Shown in pieces: positions 1 to 11,398 of a stretch of DNA of 64,000 nucleotides. This DNA is from Bolinopsis microptera (taxonomy: Eukaryota; Ctenophora; Tentaculata; Lobata; Bolinopsidae): positions 806,001-870,000 of the forward strand of contig NC_087073.1 in NCBI RefSeq assembly GCF_026151205.1. The letters are read 5' to 3'. The notes beneath the pieces were generated by a model that saw nothing but the letters and a program-made list of their open reading frames with translations, was not told the DNA's origin and made no database searches. Position 1 is the first letter of the stretch. Each line of letters opens with the position of its first letter. Both the position numbers and the translations under genes were made by a program.

Positions 1-105
1 CTTAAATCAAATACATTCGAGCACTGGTTAGTGATCGACTAAGTTAACAGTCATCGATATTCGATACTCATCGAATTTAAAAAAGTAAAAGCAACTGCTG
101 TCTTT

Positions 106-276
106 GGGGTCGTTCGCATATCACGTGATCAGCCGAGGGGGGAGGGGGGGTTTCCAAATGATTACGCTAGTATATTTTGATACAATATTTATGTGTAAAC
201 TGATTACGGAGTCGAGGGGGGCCGGGGGGGGGTAAAAATTGACCAAAAAGTGATTACGTAATATGTGAACGACCCC
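106..276. mobile_element. Short inverted-repeat element (MITE-like), unit 1
   Basis: The segment begins GGGGTCGTTCGCATATCACG and ends with the near-complement (ATATGTGAACGACCCC), giving imperfect terminal inverted repeats of about 26 bp around a G-rich core of about 120 bp with no coding potential. This is the layout of a non-autonomous DNA transposon. No convincing target duplication can be read, so the superfamily is unknown. It occurs at the same place in all five units and therefore predates the array. Confidence 0.55.
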
Positions 277-618
277 TTATGAGTTATGACACTATCAGTG
301 CCTGATATTCATTCTTATGGCCGGAAAAATGGGTTGTATAATGTATACATACAATGTAATTGTATAATGTATAAATACAATGTAGTTGGCAGGCTCACCG
401 AATAGTCGTTTAGTGTGTTTGTGGCTTGCTGAGTCGGCCTTGTCAGAACTCTACTGAGCTCTCGTTTCAAGTAACCTCTGATGTTGTGGTATACTGATCT
501 CTCTCAGTGTCTCCCTCCCTTTACTGATCACCTCTCATACTGATCTATCTCCACATTCTCGGTGTCTCATGATGATCCACTCTCTCAGTGTCTTCCTCCT
601 TTACTGACCACCTCTTAC

Positions 619-1427
619 TCACTTCTTCCTGCTGACCCTCATGATGATCCACAGAATGACCCAGGAGAGGAACATGCCCAGAGTAACGGCCCCTAAGAAC
701 ATGATGAACAGGATCACATCAACACTCAGACAATCCGAGTCCGGACCCGAACAGTCCGTGTTGTTATCTCCAGCCGCTACCCCCGGTATTAGCAGAACAC
801 ACCACCATACTAAGCGTTCGTAGCGACCCCTCCATTCGCCCCTGTACTTGATGTGGCCTCCTCCTTCGTCTTCTCTTTCTTCTCTTCTTTTGGCTTCTTC
901 TCCTCCTTCTTCTTGTCCGCACCCTTTTTCTTGGCAGCGGGGGCGCCTATCTGAGAGCATTTGATAATGAACTGAAGGACGACGTATGAAACTACCAGCC
1001 CCCCAATAAACGCAGCTGCAACTACTAGGAAGTAGGCCTGGTTGTCCGGACAGTCTATAAGGTTCTCGTCTTTTTGTCTGTTTGGGTCTGTGTAGCTGAT
1101 GTTATTACACTCTTTCCCCTTCTCTTTTTCTTCTTCTGATCTTACAGCAGTGAGGCACCAACCTAGAATAGTATTCGTTAAACTTAATGTTTGGAGTATC
1201 TACTTCCTTCTACAGTGGTGTTACAGTGTGTGTAATAGTGTACTGTTAAAGTGTTAAAGTGTTTTAGTGCGTGGTTAGTGGTTACATGCAGTTCTTTAGC
1301 TAGGCCACACCACACTGCAGTGCACTCCATCACCTGAGGTATCAGGGAGTACTTAGTGACCGGGACAATGTAGCATAAGGAGTGATTTAACACGCTCACA
1401 CAGGCTGACTTTCAGCTCCACCGCCAT
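619..1427 (-). CDS. Gene A, unit 1: small two-pass membrane protein, unknown function
   Basis: I do not recognise the family. Two exons are well supported. Exon 2 (1162-848) encodes a Cys-containing stretch (CNNISYTDPN...DCPDN), a hydrophobic segment (AYFLVVAAAFIGGLVVSYVV) and a Lys/Glu-rich tail. Exon 3 (776-619) encodes another Cys pair, a second hydrophobic segment (VILFIMFLGAVTLGMFLSWV) and the basic end MRVSRKK. The 71-bp intron between them (847-777) starts GTACAG, ends GTAG and exactly restores the frame; without it exon 2 runs to a stop. A first exon starting MAVELKVSL at 1427 is likely. Its donor is unresolved: after 1400 (GTGAGC) or after 1361 (GTCACT), both in phase with an acceptor TATTCTAG before 1162. 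Predicted length is about 165-178 residues. Inference: a small integral membrane protein with short cysteine-bearing loops before each helix. Gene B starts about 0.9 kb away on the other strand. Confidence 0.6.
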
Positions 1428-2344
1428 CTGCTTAGGCGATGGTAGAAGTTATTTTCAGCTGCAGAATAAGCGGTGTCCCGCCTAGTTATTGCTTAAACTA
1501 GCTCTTTCCTAGTTTCCACCGGAAGCGCCATATAGAGAATTTCCTTTGATAGCTGTCACGTGACAGTCACGAGATATCGATTGAGCGCGTTTACTGGTTG
1601 GATATATAGCGCGTGATATTGAGCTATTATGCAGAGCCGATTACGCACCATATAGGGCGTAATTACTAGCTGCATCTAGCACGTGATATTTGCACAGCTA
1701 ATTACACAGCCATATAAGGCGTAATTAGGAGCTCGGAGTTGCAGGGGAGTTGTAATAGCGTGAAATTGGGTGGTAAATCGTTGATTAGGGGTACATACAA
1801 GTAAATGTTTCGTGAAATATGTTGGTATAAAGCCAACTTTGGTTTTAGAATAGTGTGTGAGGGCGCGTACAGATGGAAGTGCACTGATTTGTTGTTCAAA
1901 TGGTTAGAATAAAGATTTGTCCGAACCGGCTGAAATCGTTGTTACGTTGAAAACTGTTTCGATTACCTTGTTACCTAGCTAGTAACTTGGTATGAAGAGA
2001 GAGTGCAAACCAGACGAAAGTAAGACGAAGTCTCGGGGATCGGGGATGCAGCCTACAATGGGCATGAATATATAGAGGGCCCTAGGTTGCTCCCCAGATC
2101 GGCAGTCCAATAACACATTTTCTGAAAATTTCTAATTTTCAAACTTTTCATCAGTCCTACGCCACTGGGGAATGATAGAAAGATGCGAGCAAAATTACGA
2201 ATGCTGAAATGCACAGCTTTAATATCACTTCCTTTCAGTATAGTCTCACAACGACAGAGATAGCACAGTTCATGATACAACCAAACAGTCAGGTACCCAT
2301 ATTAATTTATAATTTTATCTCTAATAATGTTTCGCTCTTTCAAG
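1428..2344. promoter_or_regulatory. Shared upstream region of genes A and B, unit 1 (candidate bidirectional promoter)
   Basis: This stretch lies between the candidate start of gene A (minus) and the first supported exon of gene B (plus). It contains the 12-bp palindrome TGTCACGTGACA at about 1555-1566 (E-box core). A related sequence is written twice (about 1608-1660 and 1681-1725), each copy with GTGATATT, AATTAC-like words and a CArG box. The second CArG box, CCATATAAGG at 1710-1719, fits CC(A/T)6GG exactly; the first, CCATATAGGG at 1648-1657, has one mismatch. A third partial match lies near 1530. CArG boxes bind SRF-type MADS factors in animals; use here is inference. A short open stretch with splice-like ends near 2235-2290 might be a 5' exon of gene B. 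Confidence 0.4.
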
Positions 2345-4152
2345 ACTGACAAGGAATCACAATAAATACTTGGAATTTTACCTCAAGAACGTCCCAGTCG
2401 CAGAAACTTCCCCTTCGTAAAACTCCACTCTTCAGGGTAGTTTCCAAGTGCTATCCACCTTGACAAGTGAGTACGTTAAAGCAAGGCCTGACCTTCAAGT
2501 CAGAGAAAGGGACTACAGGCACGGTGGCTTGAGAATATGTGAAATGTGCAGTATTATAAAGCCAGACAGGTTTCATCACTGTGGCATCTGTAAACGGTAT
2601 GTTTATACAATTATAAACCAATGTAGTAGTTGTACAGCAATACTAAGGTAATTTTACCTTTACACAGACATCGAACGCTGTAAGAAGATGACGATCAGAC
2701 CTCGTTATTTATAAACCAATGATTGAATCCATTCATTGAAGACTATCAACACAAATACCAGATTCCACTTGATAAGAGATATTAATTGCAGATGTGTAAT
2801 GAGGATATTAATTACAGATGTGTAATGAGGAAATGATTCCACATGATAAGAGATATTAATTGCAGATGTGTAATGAGGATGGACCACCATTGTCACTGGG
2901 TTAACAACTGTATCCACGAGGGTAACCACAAGTACTTCATACAGTGCATTGCACTCGGTGTAATGATATCTCTTGTTACCATTATACACTACTCAATAAA
3001 CATGAGCTGCTCGAGTTGTAAGGTAGGTTATTATTTATTGTGTAATTATTTGGGGCTGTTGGCGGGTATACGACAGCGGGGGTTCTCAAACTCTTGCTGA
3101 CGTAATGTTTGAATTTAGATGGCGATTCAAAAATTGTAAATTGTTAAAATTAACTCATCACGTTAACAATTGACCGATTGATTTGATTGAAACGAATGTA
3201 AGACTTCAAACATTTGCAGATAATACCAGACCTCTCCAATAAAGACTACACAGTCTGTCTGTTACTGTACATGTCTACGGGACTGTCAACCTTAATAGCT
3301 TTGTTGGTTACATTTTTAACTCTGGATCATTGCACCAACATGTTCCGAGGACAGACTAGTTATGGTAAGTGTAAAGGGGCCGACATGTCATCCCCCGTTG
3401 TACCGGGCATGATACTTGATATAACATTAATAGAAGTGTAAAGGTCACATCAAGATTTGTCTTCACTAGAACACCCTACATCACTTGTCTAGATATACTA
3501 GCACCCTAAATAAACTTTCAACCAGCTGATAAACACCCACCCCCTTCAGAACGAGTATACGAGCGGGACCATTACAACAGGGGCTGGAAGAAGAACTTCA
3601 TGGAGATAATGGGACAGGGTGCGTGTGAGTGGTTCTGTCCTGTTGCTCCGACTAAACTCTCTCCTGAGCAGGAGCCTCTCATCATCACTGTTGTTGAGCC
3701 CTCCTCCGCAGCCTGGTTTGTCTATTCCTGTGTTAATTTGCTCATGTTTCCACTGGAAAATGTAAACTGTTGCTTTGAAATGTAAGCATCATCCACGGAC
3801 TAGATATTCTATTTTGATAGTCATGATAAAACTTGTATAGTCCCGCAAAATGTTCCATTACTCCTTCCCCTTCAGGTTAGAAACAACAAACAACAGAGCG
3901 TACACCCAGTACGAGATAGAGGACGAGACTACGTCCTCCCGCCATAGTCGACAAAGTACCAGTAGTCAGGGGAGAAGCAATGAGCGGTCACGTGACGTCA
4001 GTCTGGACGAGTTCGCGGACGACACTCTGAGTCTCCAGCAGGGACAGGTGGGGCAGAGTAACAGTGTAGTTACCATGGTAACAGAGGGGCACAGGGACTC
4101 TTCAATGGTCACCAGAGTGCGGACCCCTAGTACCATTGAGAGTACAAAGTGA
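2345..4152 (+). CDS. Gene B, unit 1: DHHC-type protein S-acyltransferase, N-terminal part not found
   Basis: DHHC enzymes palmitoylate cytosolic cysteines of membrane proteins. Supported exons are 2441-2596, 2866-3022, 3220-3364, 3550-3715 and 3876-4152. All junctions are GT-AG and in phase. A candidate earlier exon is 2345-2416. The cysteine-rich domain reads CEMC, then KPDRFHHC, then a splice within an Arg codon, then CVMRMDHHCHWVNNC, so the catalytic DHHC and zinc-ligand pattern are intact. After NNC the family's usual glycine is replaced (IHEGNHKYF). Two hydrophobic segments follow (FIQCIALGVMISLVTIIHYS and LLLYMSTGLSTLIALLVTFL), then a GWKKNFMEIMG segment and a Ser/Thr-rich tail ending STIESTK. 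Typical DHHC proteins have two more membrane segments before the domain. I see none upstream, so the unit may carry a 5'-truncated gene, or a short form. Confidence 0.75.
2766..2878 (+). repeat. Repeated splice-acceptor segment before the DHHC exon, unit 1
   Basis: The words GATATTAATTGCAG and ATGTGTAATGAGG, which span the acceptor and the first coding bases of the DHHC exon, occur three times in a row (acceptors before about 2792, 2814 and 2866). Only the last is followed by the rest of the exon (GATGGACCACCA). The others are decoy acceptors with 12-13 bp of exon sequence. Units 2 (8090-8218) and 3 (13545-13624 and 15549-15600) have three copies as well. Confidence 0.75.
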
Positions 4153-5315
4153 GGGTGAAGTTATTTAGAAAGTTAATTATTGGCTTGTGATCGAAACTGC
4201 TCATACGTGAAAGCTAGGTTATTATCAGACTTTAAAGTCAGTTTCTTTCCTCGAAGGTGAAACTGTTCACGTGAAACAACAAAACCACGTTTCAAATGAT
4301 CTGGAATAATTTTTATTTGTGTTTGCTGAATAGTATAGCACTGCTGATAGTCTGTTTTGTATACAACAAGCATTCCCAAACTTTCTTCGAAAGTGAACTC
4401 CTAGCAGCCGTCCAACTGATTTTGTTGACACAGAGAAGCTTGACGATGTCTCTCTTTTCGTTTGATAGGGCAAATTTGAAATTTTTCGAAGAAAATTTCA
4501 AAATATTGCAAAATTGTGAAAAATTGAAAATGGGTTTTGACACATTTTTGCAAGAAATAACTAACATATAAGACCTAACAAGCATTCCCAAACCGATTTC
4601 ATTTGATTTGCTCCTTCATAAAATAGAAAAATTATAATTTCAAATTTGCACACGAGACTTGAAGTTGAAACACCCTGTAGAGCGCGCTGATTTGAGCGGG
4701 GTTTGATTTGGTTTGACACACAAGAACGTTTGTCTTATATTGAAAGACAGTGACATTTTCTACTGGTATGTTTGATATATCGAGTTTTATTTGGTTTTAA
4801 ATGATGTGTTTTTAATAGTGTTATTTTATTAAAGATTAAAGAAATGTGTCAAGAATTATCAGATTGTAAGTTTTAATCAGCTCCTTTAAACTACCTAATA
4901 TAGATGATATGAGTAATTAATCTGTTATCTATCATCTTGTAAGAAATGATTAACATCATTTCTGTAAAAATATAGTGTACTGATATATTAAACTTTGTTT
5001 GACGAGTTTAGTAATTTTTTGACTTCTGTTTGTGAAAGATTGGTCGATATCTCAGGACTTTTCTTGAACTTTTGTTGACTTTCAGGAAGAATTCAGTCTT
5101 TCGTTGCTGGGAAAATTTGATTTTTTTACTGTAGAATTATATTTTTGATTGTCTTGTATGATTTTTATTGCAATATTTTCAGAATATACTCGGGTGTTTT
5201 ATTTCAATATGTGAGTGTTGGAACCACAGCAATGCACATCTGCTACACAAATTAAAGCAAAATATATAACAACGAATATTTAAATAAAAGACGATCATTC
5301 AATAATTTTGGATAA
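4153..5315. other. 3' flank and unit end without recognised gene (unit 1; also 9575-10779, 16947-18151)
   Basis: AT-rich DNA between the end of gene B and the next unit. CAAGCATTCCCAAAC occurs twice about 210 bp apart (near 4369 and 4580). Several short open frames on both strands overlap each other here and look like chance. Units 2 and 3 carry an extra ~23-bp stretch (GGAGTATGGACAGTAATAAC...) near 10457 and 17835 that unit 1 lacks. Confidence 0.6.
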
Positions 5316-5420
5316 CTTAAATCAAATACATTCGAGCACTGGTTAGTGATCGACTAAGTTAACAGTCATCGATATTCGATACTCATCGAATTTAAAAAAG
5401 TAAAAGCAACTGCTGTCTTT

Positions 5421-5588
5421 GGGGTCGTTCACATATCACGTGATCAGCCGAGGGGGGAGGGGGGTTTCCAAATGATTACGCTAGTATATTTTGATACAAT
5501 ATTTATGTGTAAAACTGATTACGGAGTCGAGGGGGCCGGGAGGGTAAAAATTGACCAAAAAGTGATTACGTAATATGTGAACGACCCC
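5421..5588. mobile_element. MITE-like element, unit 2
   Basis: Same element as at 106-276. The left end here reads TTCACATAT rather than TTCGCATAT, which makes the two ends match better. The G-runs in the core are shorter. Confidence 0.5.
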
Positions 5589-5927
5589 TTATCAGTTATG
5601 ACACTATCAGTGTCTGATATTCATTCTTATGGCCGGAAAAATGGGTTGTATAATGTATACATACAATGTAATTGTATAATGTATAAATACAATGTAGTTG
5701 GCAGGCTCACCGAATAGTCGTTTAGTGTGTTTGTGGCTTGCTGAGTCGGCCTTGTCAGAACTCTACTGAGCTCTCGTTTCAAGTCACCTCTGATGTTGTG
5801 GTATACTGATCTCTCTCAGTGTCTTCCTTTACTGATCACCTCTCATACTGAGCTCTCTCCACATTCTCGGTGTCTCATGATGATCCACTCTCTCAATGTC
5901 TTCCTCCCTTTACTGATCACCTCTTAC

Positions 5928-6745
5928 TCACTTCTTCCTGCTGACCCTCATGATGATCCACAGAATGACCCAGGAGAGGAACATGCCCAGAGTAACGGCC
6001 CCTAAGAACATGATGAACAGGATCACATCAACACTCAGACAATCCGAGTCCGGACCCGAACAGTCCGTGTTGTTATCTCCAGCCGCTACCCCCGGTATTA
6101 GCAGAACACACCACCATACTAAGCGTTCGTAGCCACCCCTCCATTCGCTCCTGTACTTGATGTGGCCTCCTCCTTCGTCTTCTCCTTCTTCTCTTCTTTT
6201 GGCTTCTTCTCCTCCTTCTTCTTGTCCGCACCCTTTTTCTTGGCAGCGGGGGCGCCTATCTGAGAGCATTTGATAATGAACTGAAGGACGACGTACGAAA
6301 CTACCAGCCCCCCAATAAACGCAGCTGCAACTACTAGGAAGTAGGCCTGGTTGTCCGGACAGTCTATAAGGTTCTCGTCTTTTGTCTGTTTGGGTCTGTG
6401 TAGCTGATGTTATTACACTCTTTCCCCTTTTCTTTTTCTTCTTCTGATCTTACAGCAGTGAGGCACCAACCTAGAATAGTATTCGTTAAACTTAATGTTT
6501 GGAGTATCTACTTCCTTCTACAGTGGTGTTACAGTGTGTGTAATAGTGTACTGTTAAAGTGTTTTAGTGCGACGTGTGTTTAGTGCGTGGTTAGTGGTTA
6601 CATGCAGTTCTTTAGCTAGGCCACACCATCACCTGAGGTATCAGACTTGGTAAGTCAGTACCGGGAGTACTTAGTGACCGGGACAATGTAGCATAAGGAG
6701 TGATTTAACACGCTCACACAGGCTGACTTTCAGCTCCACCGCCAT
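5928..6745 (-). pseudogene. Gene A, unit 2: frameshifted copy
   Basis: Same exons as the unit 1 copy: exon 3 at 6085-5928, the 71-bp intron at 6156-6086, exon 2 at 6470-6157 and the candidate start at 6745. One T is missing from the run at 6380-6383 (four T's here, five in units 1, 4 and 5; unit 3 has the same length with one substitution). On the minus strand this deletes one base before the first hydrophobic segment and brings a stop soon after, so both membrane segments would be lost. Either this copy is a pseudogene or the run contains a sequencing error. Confidence 0.6.
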
Positions 6746-7662
6746 CTGCTTAGGTGATGGTAGAAGTTATTTTCAGCTGCAGAATAAGCGGTGTCCCGCC
6801 TAGTTATTGCTTAAACTAGCTCTTTCCTAGTTTCCACCGGAAGCGCCATATAGAGAATTTCCTTTGATAGCTGTCACGTGACAGTCACGAGATATCGATT
6901 GAGCGCGTTTACTGGTTGGATATATAGCGCGTGATATTGAGCTATTATGCAGAGCCGATTACGCACCATATAGGGCGTAATTACTAGCTGCATCTAGCAC
7001 GTGATATTTGCACAGCTAATTACACAGCCATATAAGGCGTAATTAGGAGCTCGGAGTTGCAGGGGAGTTGTAATAGCGTGAAATTGGGTGGTAAATCGTT
7101 GATTAGGGGTACATACAAGTAAATGTTTCGTGAACTATGTTGGTATAAAGCCAACTTTGGTTTTAGAATAGTGTGTGAGGGCGCGTACAGATGGAAGTGC
7201 ACTGATTTGTTGTTCAAATGGTTAGAATAAAGATTTGTCCGAACCGGCTGAAATCGTTGTTACGTTGAAAACTGTCTCGATTACCTTGTTACCTAGCTAG
7301 TAACTTGGTATGAAGAGAGAGTGCAAACCAGACGAAAGTAAGACGAAGTCTCGGGGATCGGGGATGCAGCCTACAATGGGCATGAATATATAGAGGGCCC
7401 TAGGTTGCTCCCCAGATCGGCAGTCCAATAACACATTTTCTGAAAATTTCTAATTTTCAAACTTTTCATCAGTCCTACGCCACTGGGGAATGATAGAAAG
7501 ATGCGAGCAAAATTACGAATGCTGAAATGCACAGCTTTAATATCACTTCCTTTCAGTATAGTCTCACAACGACAGAGATAGCACAGTTCATGATACAACC
7601 AAACAGTCAGGTACCCATATTAATTTATAATTTTATCTCTAATAATGTTTCGCTCTTTCAAG
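6746..7662. promoter_or_regulatory. Shared upstream region, unit 2
   Basis: Nearly identical to 1428-2344. The exact CArG box is at 7028-7037 and the TGTCACGTGACA palindrome is retained. Confidence 0.35.
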
Positions 7663-8780
7663 ACTGACAAGGAATCACAATAAATACTTGGAATTTTACC
7701 TCAAGAACGTCCCAGTCGCAGAAACTTCCCCTTCGTAAAACTCCACTCTTCAGGGTAGTTTCCAAGTGCTATCCACCTTGACAAGTGAGTACGTTAAAGC
7801 AAGGCCTGACCTTCAAGTCAGAGAAAGGGACTACAGGCACGGTGGCTTGAGAATATGTGAAATGTGCAGTATTATAAAGCCAGACAGGTTTCATCACTGT
7901 GGCATCTGTAAACGGTATGTTTATACAATTATAAACCAATGTAGTAGTTGTACAGCAATACTAAGGTAATTTACCTTCACTCAGACATCGAACGCTGTAA
8001 GAAGATGACGATCAGACCTCGTTATTCATAAACCAATGATTGAATCCATTCATTGAAGACTATCAACACAAATACCATGATTCGACTTGATAAGAGATAT
8101 TAATTGCAGATGTGTAATGAGGAAATGATTTCACTTGATAAGAGATATTAATTACAGATGTGTAATGAGGAAATGATTCCACTTGATAAGAGATATTAAT
8201 TACAGATGTGTAATGAAGATGGACCACCACTGTCACTGGGTGAACAACTGTATCCACGAGGGTAACCACAAGTACTTCATACAGTGCATTGCGCTGGGTG
8301 TAATGATATCTCTTGTTACCATTATACACTACTCAATAAACATGAGCTGCTCGAGTTGTAAGGTAGGTTATTATTTATTAATATTAATTAATTAAGTAAT
8401 TATTTGATTAATTAAATTAATTAATTGGGGCTGTTGGCGGGTATACGGACAGCGGGGGTTCTCGCCAAACTCTTGCTGACGTTATGTTTGAATTTTAATG
8501 GCGTTTCGGGGGCGTTTCAAAAATTGTTAATTGTTAAAATTAACTCATCACGTTAACAATTGAACGATTGATTTGATTGAAACGAATGTAAGACTTCAAA
8601 CATTACCAGATAATACCAGACCTTTCCGATAAAGACTACACAGTCTGTCTGTTACTGTACATGTCTACGGGACTGTCTACCTTAATAGCTTTGTTGGTTA
8701 CATTTTTAACTCTGGATCATTGCACCAACATGTTCCGAGGACAGACTAGTTATGGTAAGTGTAAAGGGGCCGACATGTCA

Positions 8781-8818
<38 letters not shown>

Positions 8819-9574
8819 TTGTACCGGGCATGATACTTGATATAACATTAATAGAAGTGTAAAGGTCACATCAAGATTTGTCTTCACTAGAACACCCTAC
8901 ATCACTTGTCTAGATATACTAGCACCCTAAATAAACTTTCAATCAGCTGATAAAACACCCACCCCCTTCAGAACGAGTATACGAGCGGGACCATTACAAC
9001 AGAGGTTGGAAGAAGAACTTCATGGAGATAATGGGACAGGGTGCGTGTGAGTGGTTCTGTCCTGTTGCTCCGACTAAACTCTCTCCTGAGCAGGAGCCTC
9101 TCATCATCACTGTTGTTGAGCCCTCCTCCGCAGCCTGGTTTGTCTACTCCTGTGTTAATTTCCTCATGTTTCCACTGGAAAATGTAAACTGTTGCTTTGA
9201 AATGTAAGCATCATCCACGGACTAGATATTTTATTTTGATAGTCATGATAAAACTTGTATAGTCCCGCAAATTGTTCCATTACTCCTTCCCCTTCAGGTT
9301 AGAAACAACAAACAACAGAGCGTACACCCAGTACGAGATAGAGGACGAGACTACGTCCTCCCGCCACAGTCGACAAAGTACCAGTAGTCAGGGGAGAAGC
9401 AATGAGCGGTCACGTGACGTCAGTCTGGACGAGTTCGCGGACGACACTCTGAGTCTCCAGCAGGGACAGGTGGGGCAGAGTAACAGTGTAGTTACCATGG
9501 TAACAGAGGGGCACAGGGACTCTTCAATGGTCACCAGAGTGCGGACCCCTAGTACCATTGAGAGTACAAAGTGA
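7663..9574 (+). CDS. Gene B, unit 2: DHHC-type S-acyltransferase, N-terminal part not found
   Basis: Exons are 7759-7914, 8206-8362, 8610-8754, 8972-9137 and 9298-9574, with a candidate earlier exon at 7663-7734. Every exon has the same length as in unit 1. Differences from unit 1 are mostly silent (for example GCACTC to GCGCTG), with a few conservative replacements (MRMDHHC to MKMDHHC, SNKD to SDKD), suggesting the coding sequence was constrained while copies diverged. The intron after the third of these exons has gained a poly-C tract at 8780-8817. Confidence 0.72.
8780..8817 (+). repeat. Poly-C tract in gene B intron, unit 2
   Basis: A run of about 38 C's just after ATGTCATCC. The same site in unit 1 has only five C's (3392-3396), so the tract grew after the units separated. 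Confidence 0.95.
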
Positions 9575-10884
9575 GGGTGAAGTTATTTAGAAAGTTAATT
9601 ATTGGCTTGTGATCGAAACTGCTCATACGTGAAAGCTAGGTTATTATCAGACTTTAAAGTCAGTTTCTTTCCTCGAAGGTGAAACTGTTCACGTGAAACA
9701 ACAAAACCACGTTTCAAATGATCTGGAATAATTTTTATTTGTGTTTGCTGAATAGTATAGCACTGCTGATAGTCTGTTTTGTATACAACAAGCATTCCCA
9801 AACTTTCTTCGAAAGTGCACTCCTAGCAGCCGTCCAACTGATTTTGTTGACACAGAGAAGCTTGACGATGTCTCTCTTCTCGTTTGATAGGGCAAATTTG
9901 AAATTTTTCGAAGAAAATTTCAAAATATTGCAAAATTGTGAAAAATTGAAAATGGGTTTTGACACATTTTTGCAAGAAATAACTAACATATAAGACCTAA
10001 CAAGCATTCCCAAACCGATTTCATTTGATTTGCTCCTTCATAAAATAGAAAAATTATAATTTCAAATTTGCACACGAGACTTGAAGTTGAAACACCCTGT
10101 AGAGCGCGCTGATTTGAGCGGGGTTTGATTTGGTTTGACACACAAGAACGTTTGTCTTATATTGAAAGACAGTGACATTTTCTACTGGTATGTTTGATAT
10201 ATCGAGTTTTATTTGGTTTTAAATGATGTGTTTTTAATAGTGTTATTTTATTAAAGATTAAAGAAATGTGTCAAGAATTATCAGATTGTAAGTTTTAATC
10301 AGCTCCTTTAAACTACCTAATATAGATGATATGAGTAATTAATCTGTTATCTATCATCTTGTAAGAAATGATTAACATCATTTCTGTAAAAATATAGTGT
10401 ACTGATATATTAAACTTTGTTTGACGAGTTTAGTAATTTTTTGACTTCTGTTTGTGGAGTATGGACAGTAATAACGTGCCCGTGAAAGATTGGTCGATAT
10501 CTCAGGACTTTTGTTGAACTTTTGTTGACTTTCAGGAAGAATTCAGTCTTTCGTTGCTGGGAAAATTTGATTTTTTTACTGTAGAATTATATTTTTGATT
10601 GTCTTGTATGATTTTTATTGCAATATTTTCAGAATATACTCGGGTGTTTTATTTCAATATATAAGTGTTGGAACTTCTTTAAAATCTCCACAGCAATTCA
10701 CATCTGCTACACAAATTAAAGCAAAATATATAACAACGAATATTTAAATAAAAGACGATCATTCATTAATTTTGGATAACTTAAATCAAATACATTCGAG
10801 CACTGGTTAGTGATCGACTAAGTTAACAGTCATCGATATTCGATACTCATCGAATTTAAAAAAGTAAAAGCAACTGCTGTCTTT

Positions 10885-11057
10885 GGGGTCGTTCACATAT
10901 CACGTGATCAGCCGAGGGGGGAGGGGGGTTTCCAAATGATTACGCTAGTATATTTTGATACAATATTTATGTGTAAAACTGATTACGGAGTCGAGGGGGG
11001 CCGGGGGGGGGTAAAAATTGACCAAAAAGTGATTACGTAATATGTGTGAACGACCCC
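10885..11057. mobile_element. MITE-like element, unit 3
   Basis: Same element as at 106-276. The right terminal repeat carries a 2-bp insertion (ATATGTGTGAACGACC). Confidence 0.5.
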
Positions 11058-11398
11058 TTATCAGTTATGTCACTATTAGTGCCTGATATTCATTCTTATG
11101 GCCGGAAAAATGGGTTGTATAATGTATAAATACAATGTAATTGTATAATGTATAAATACAATGTAGTTGGCAGGCTCACCGAATAGTCGTTTAGTGTGTT
11201 TGTGGCTTGCTGAGTCGGCCTTGTCAGAACTCTACTGAGCTCTAGTTTCAAGTCACTTCTGATGTTGTGGTATACTGAGCTCTCTCAGTGTCTTCCTCCC
11301 TTTACTGATCACCTCTCACACTGAGCTCTCCACATTCTCGGTGCCTCATGATGATCCACTCTCTCAATGTCTTCCTCCCTTTACTGACCACCTCTTAC

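Noticed and set aside
2053..2280. 75-codon minus-strand frame (MYHELCYLCRCE...) in units 1-3
   Set aside because: Although it recurs, units are nearly identical in non-coding DNA too, so recurrence is not evidence of coding. No domain or splice support.
4173..4591. Short frames on both strands (68, 91 and 92 codons) found in every unit
   Set aside because: They overlap each other on opposite strands, recur only because the unit is duplicated, and lack any recognisable domain or splice context.
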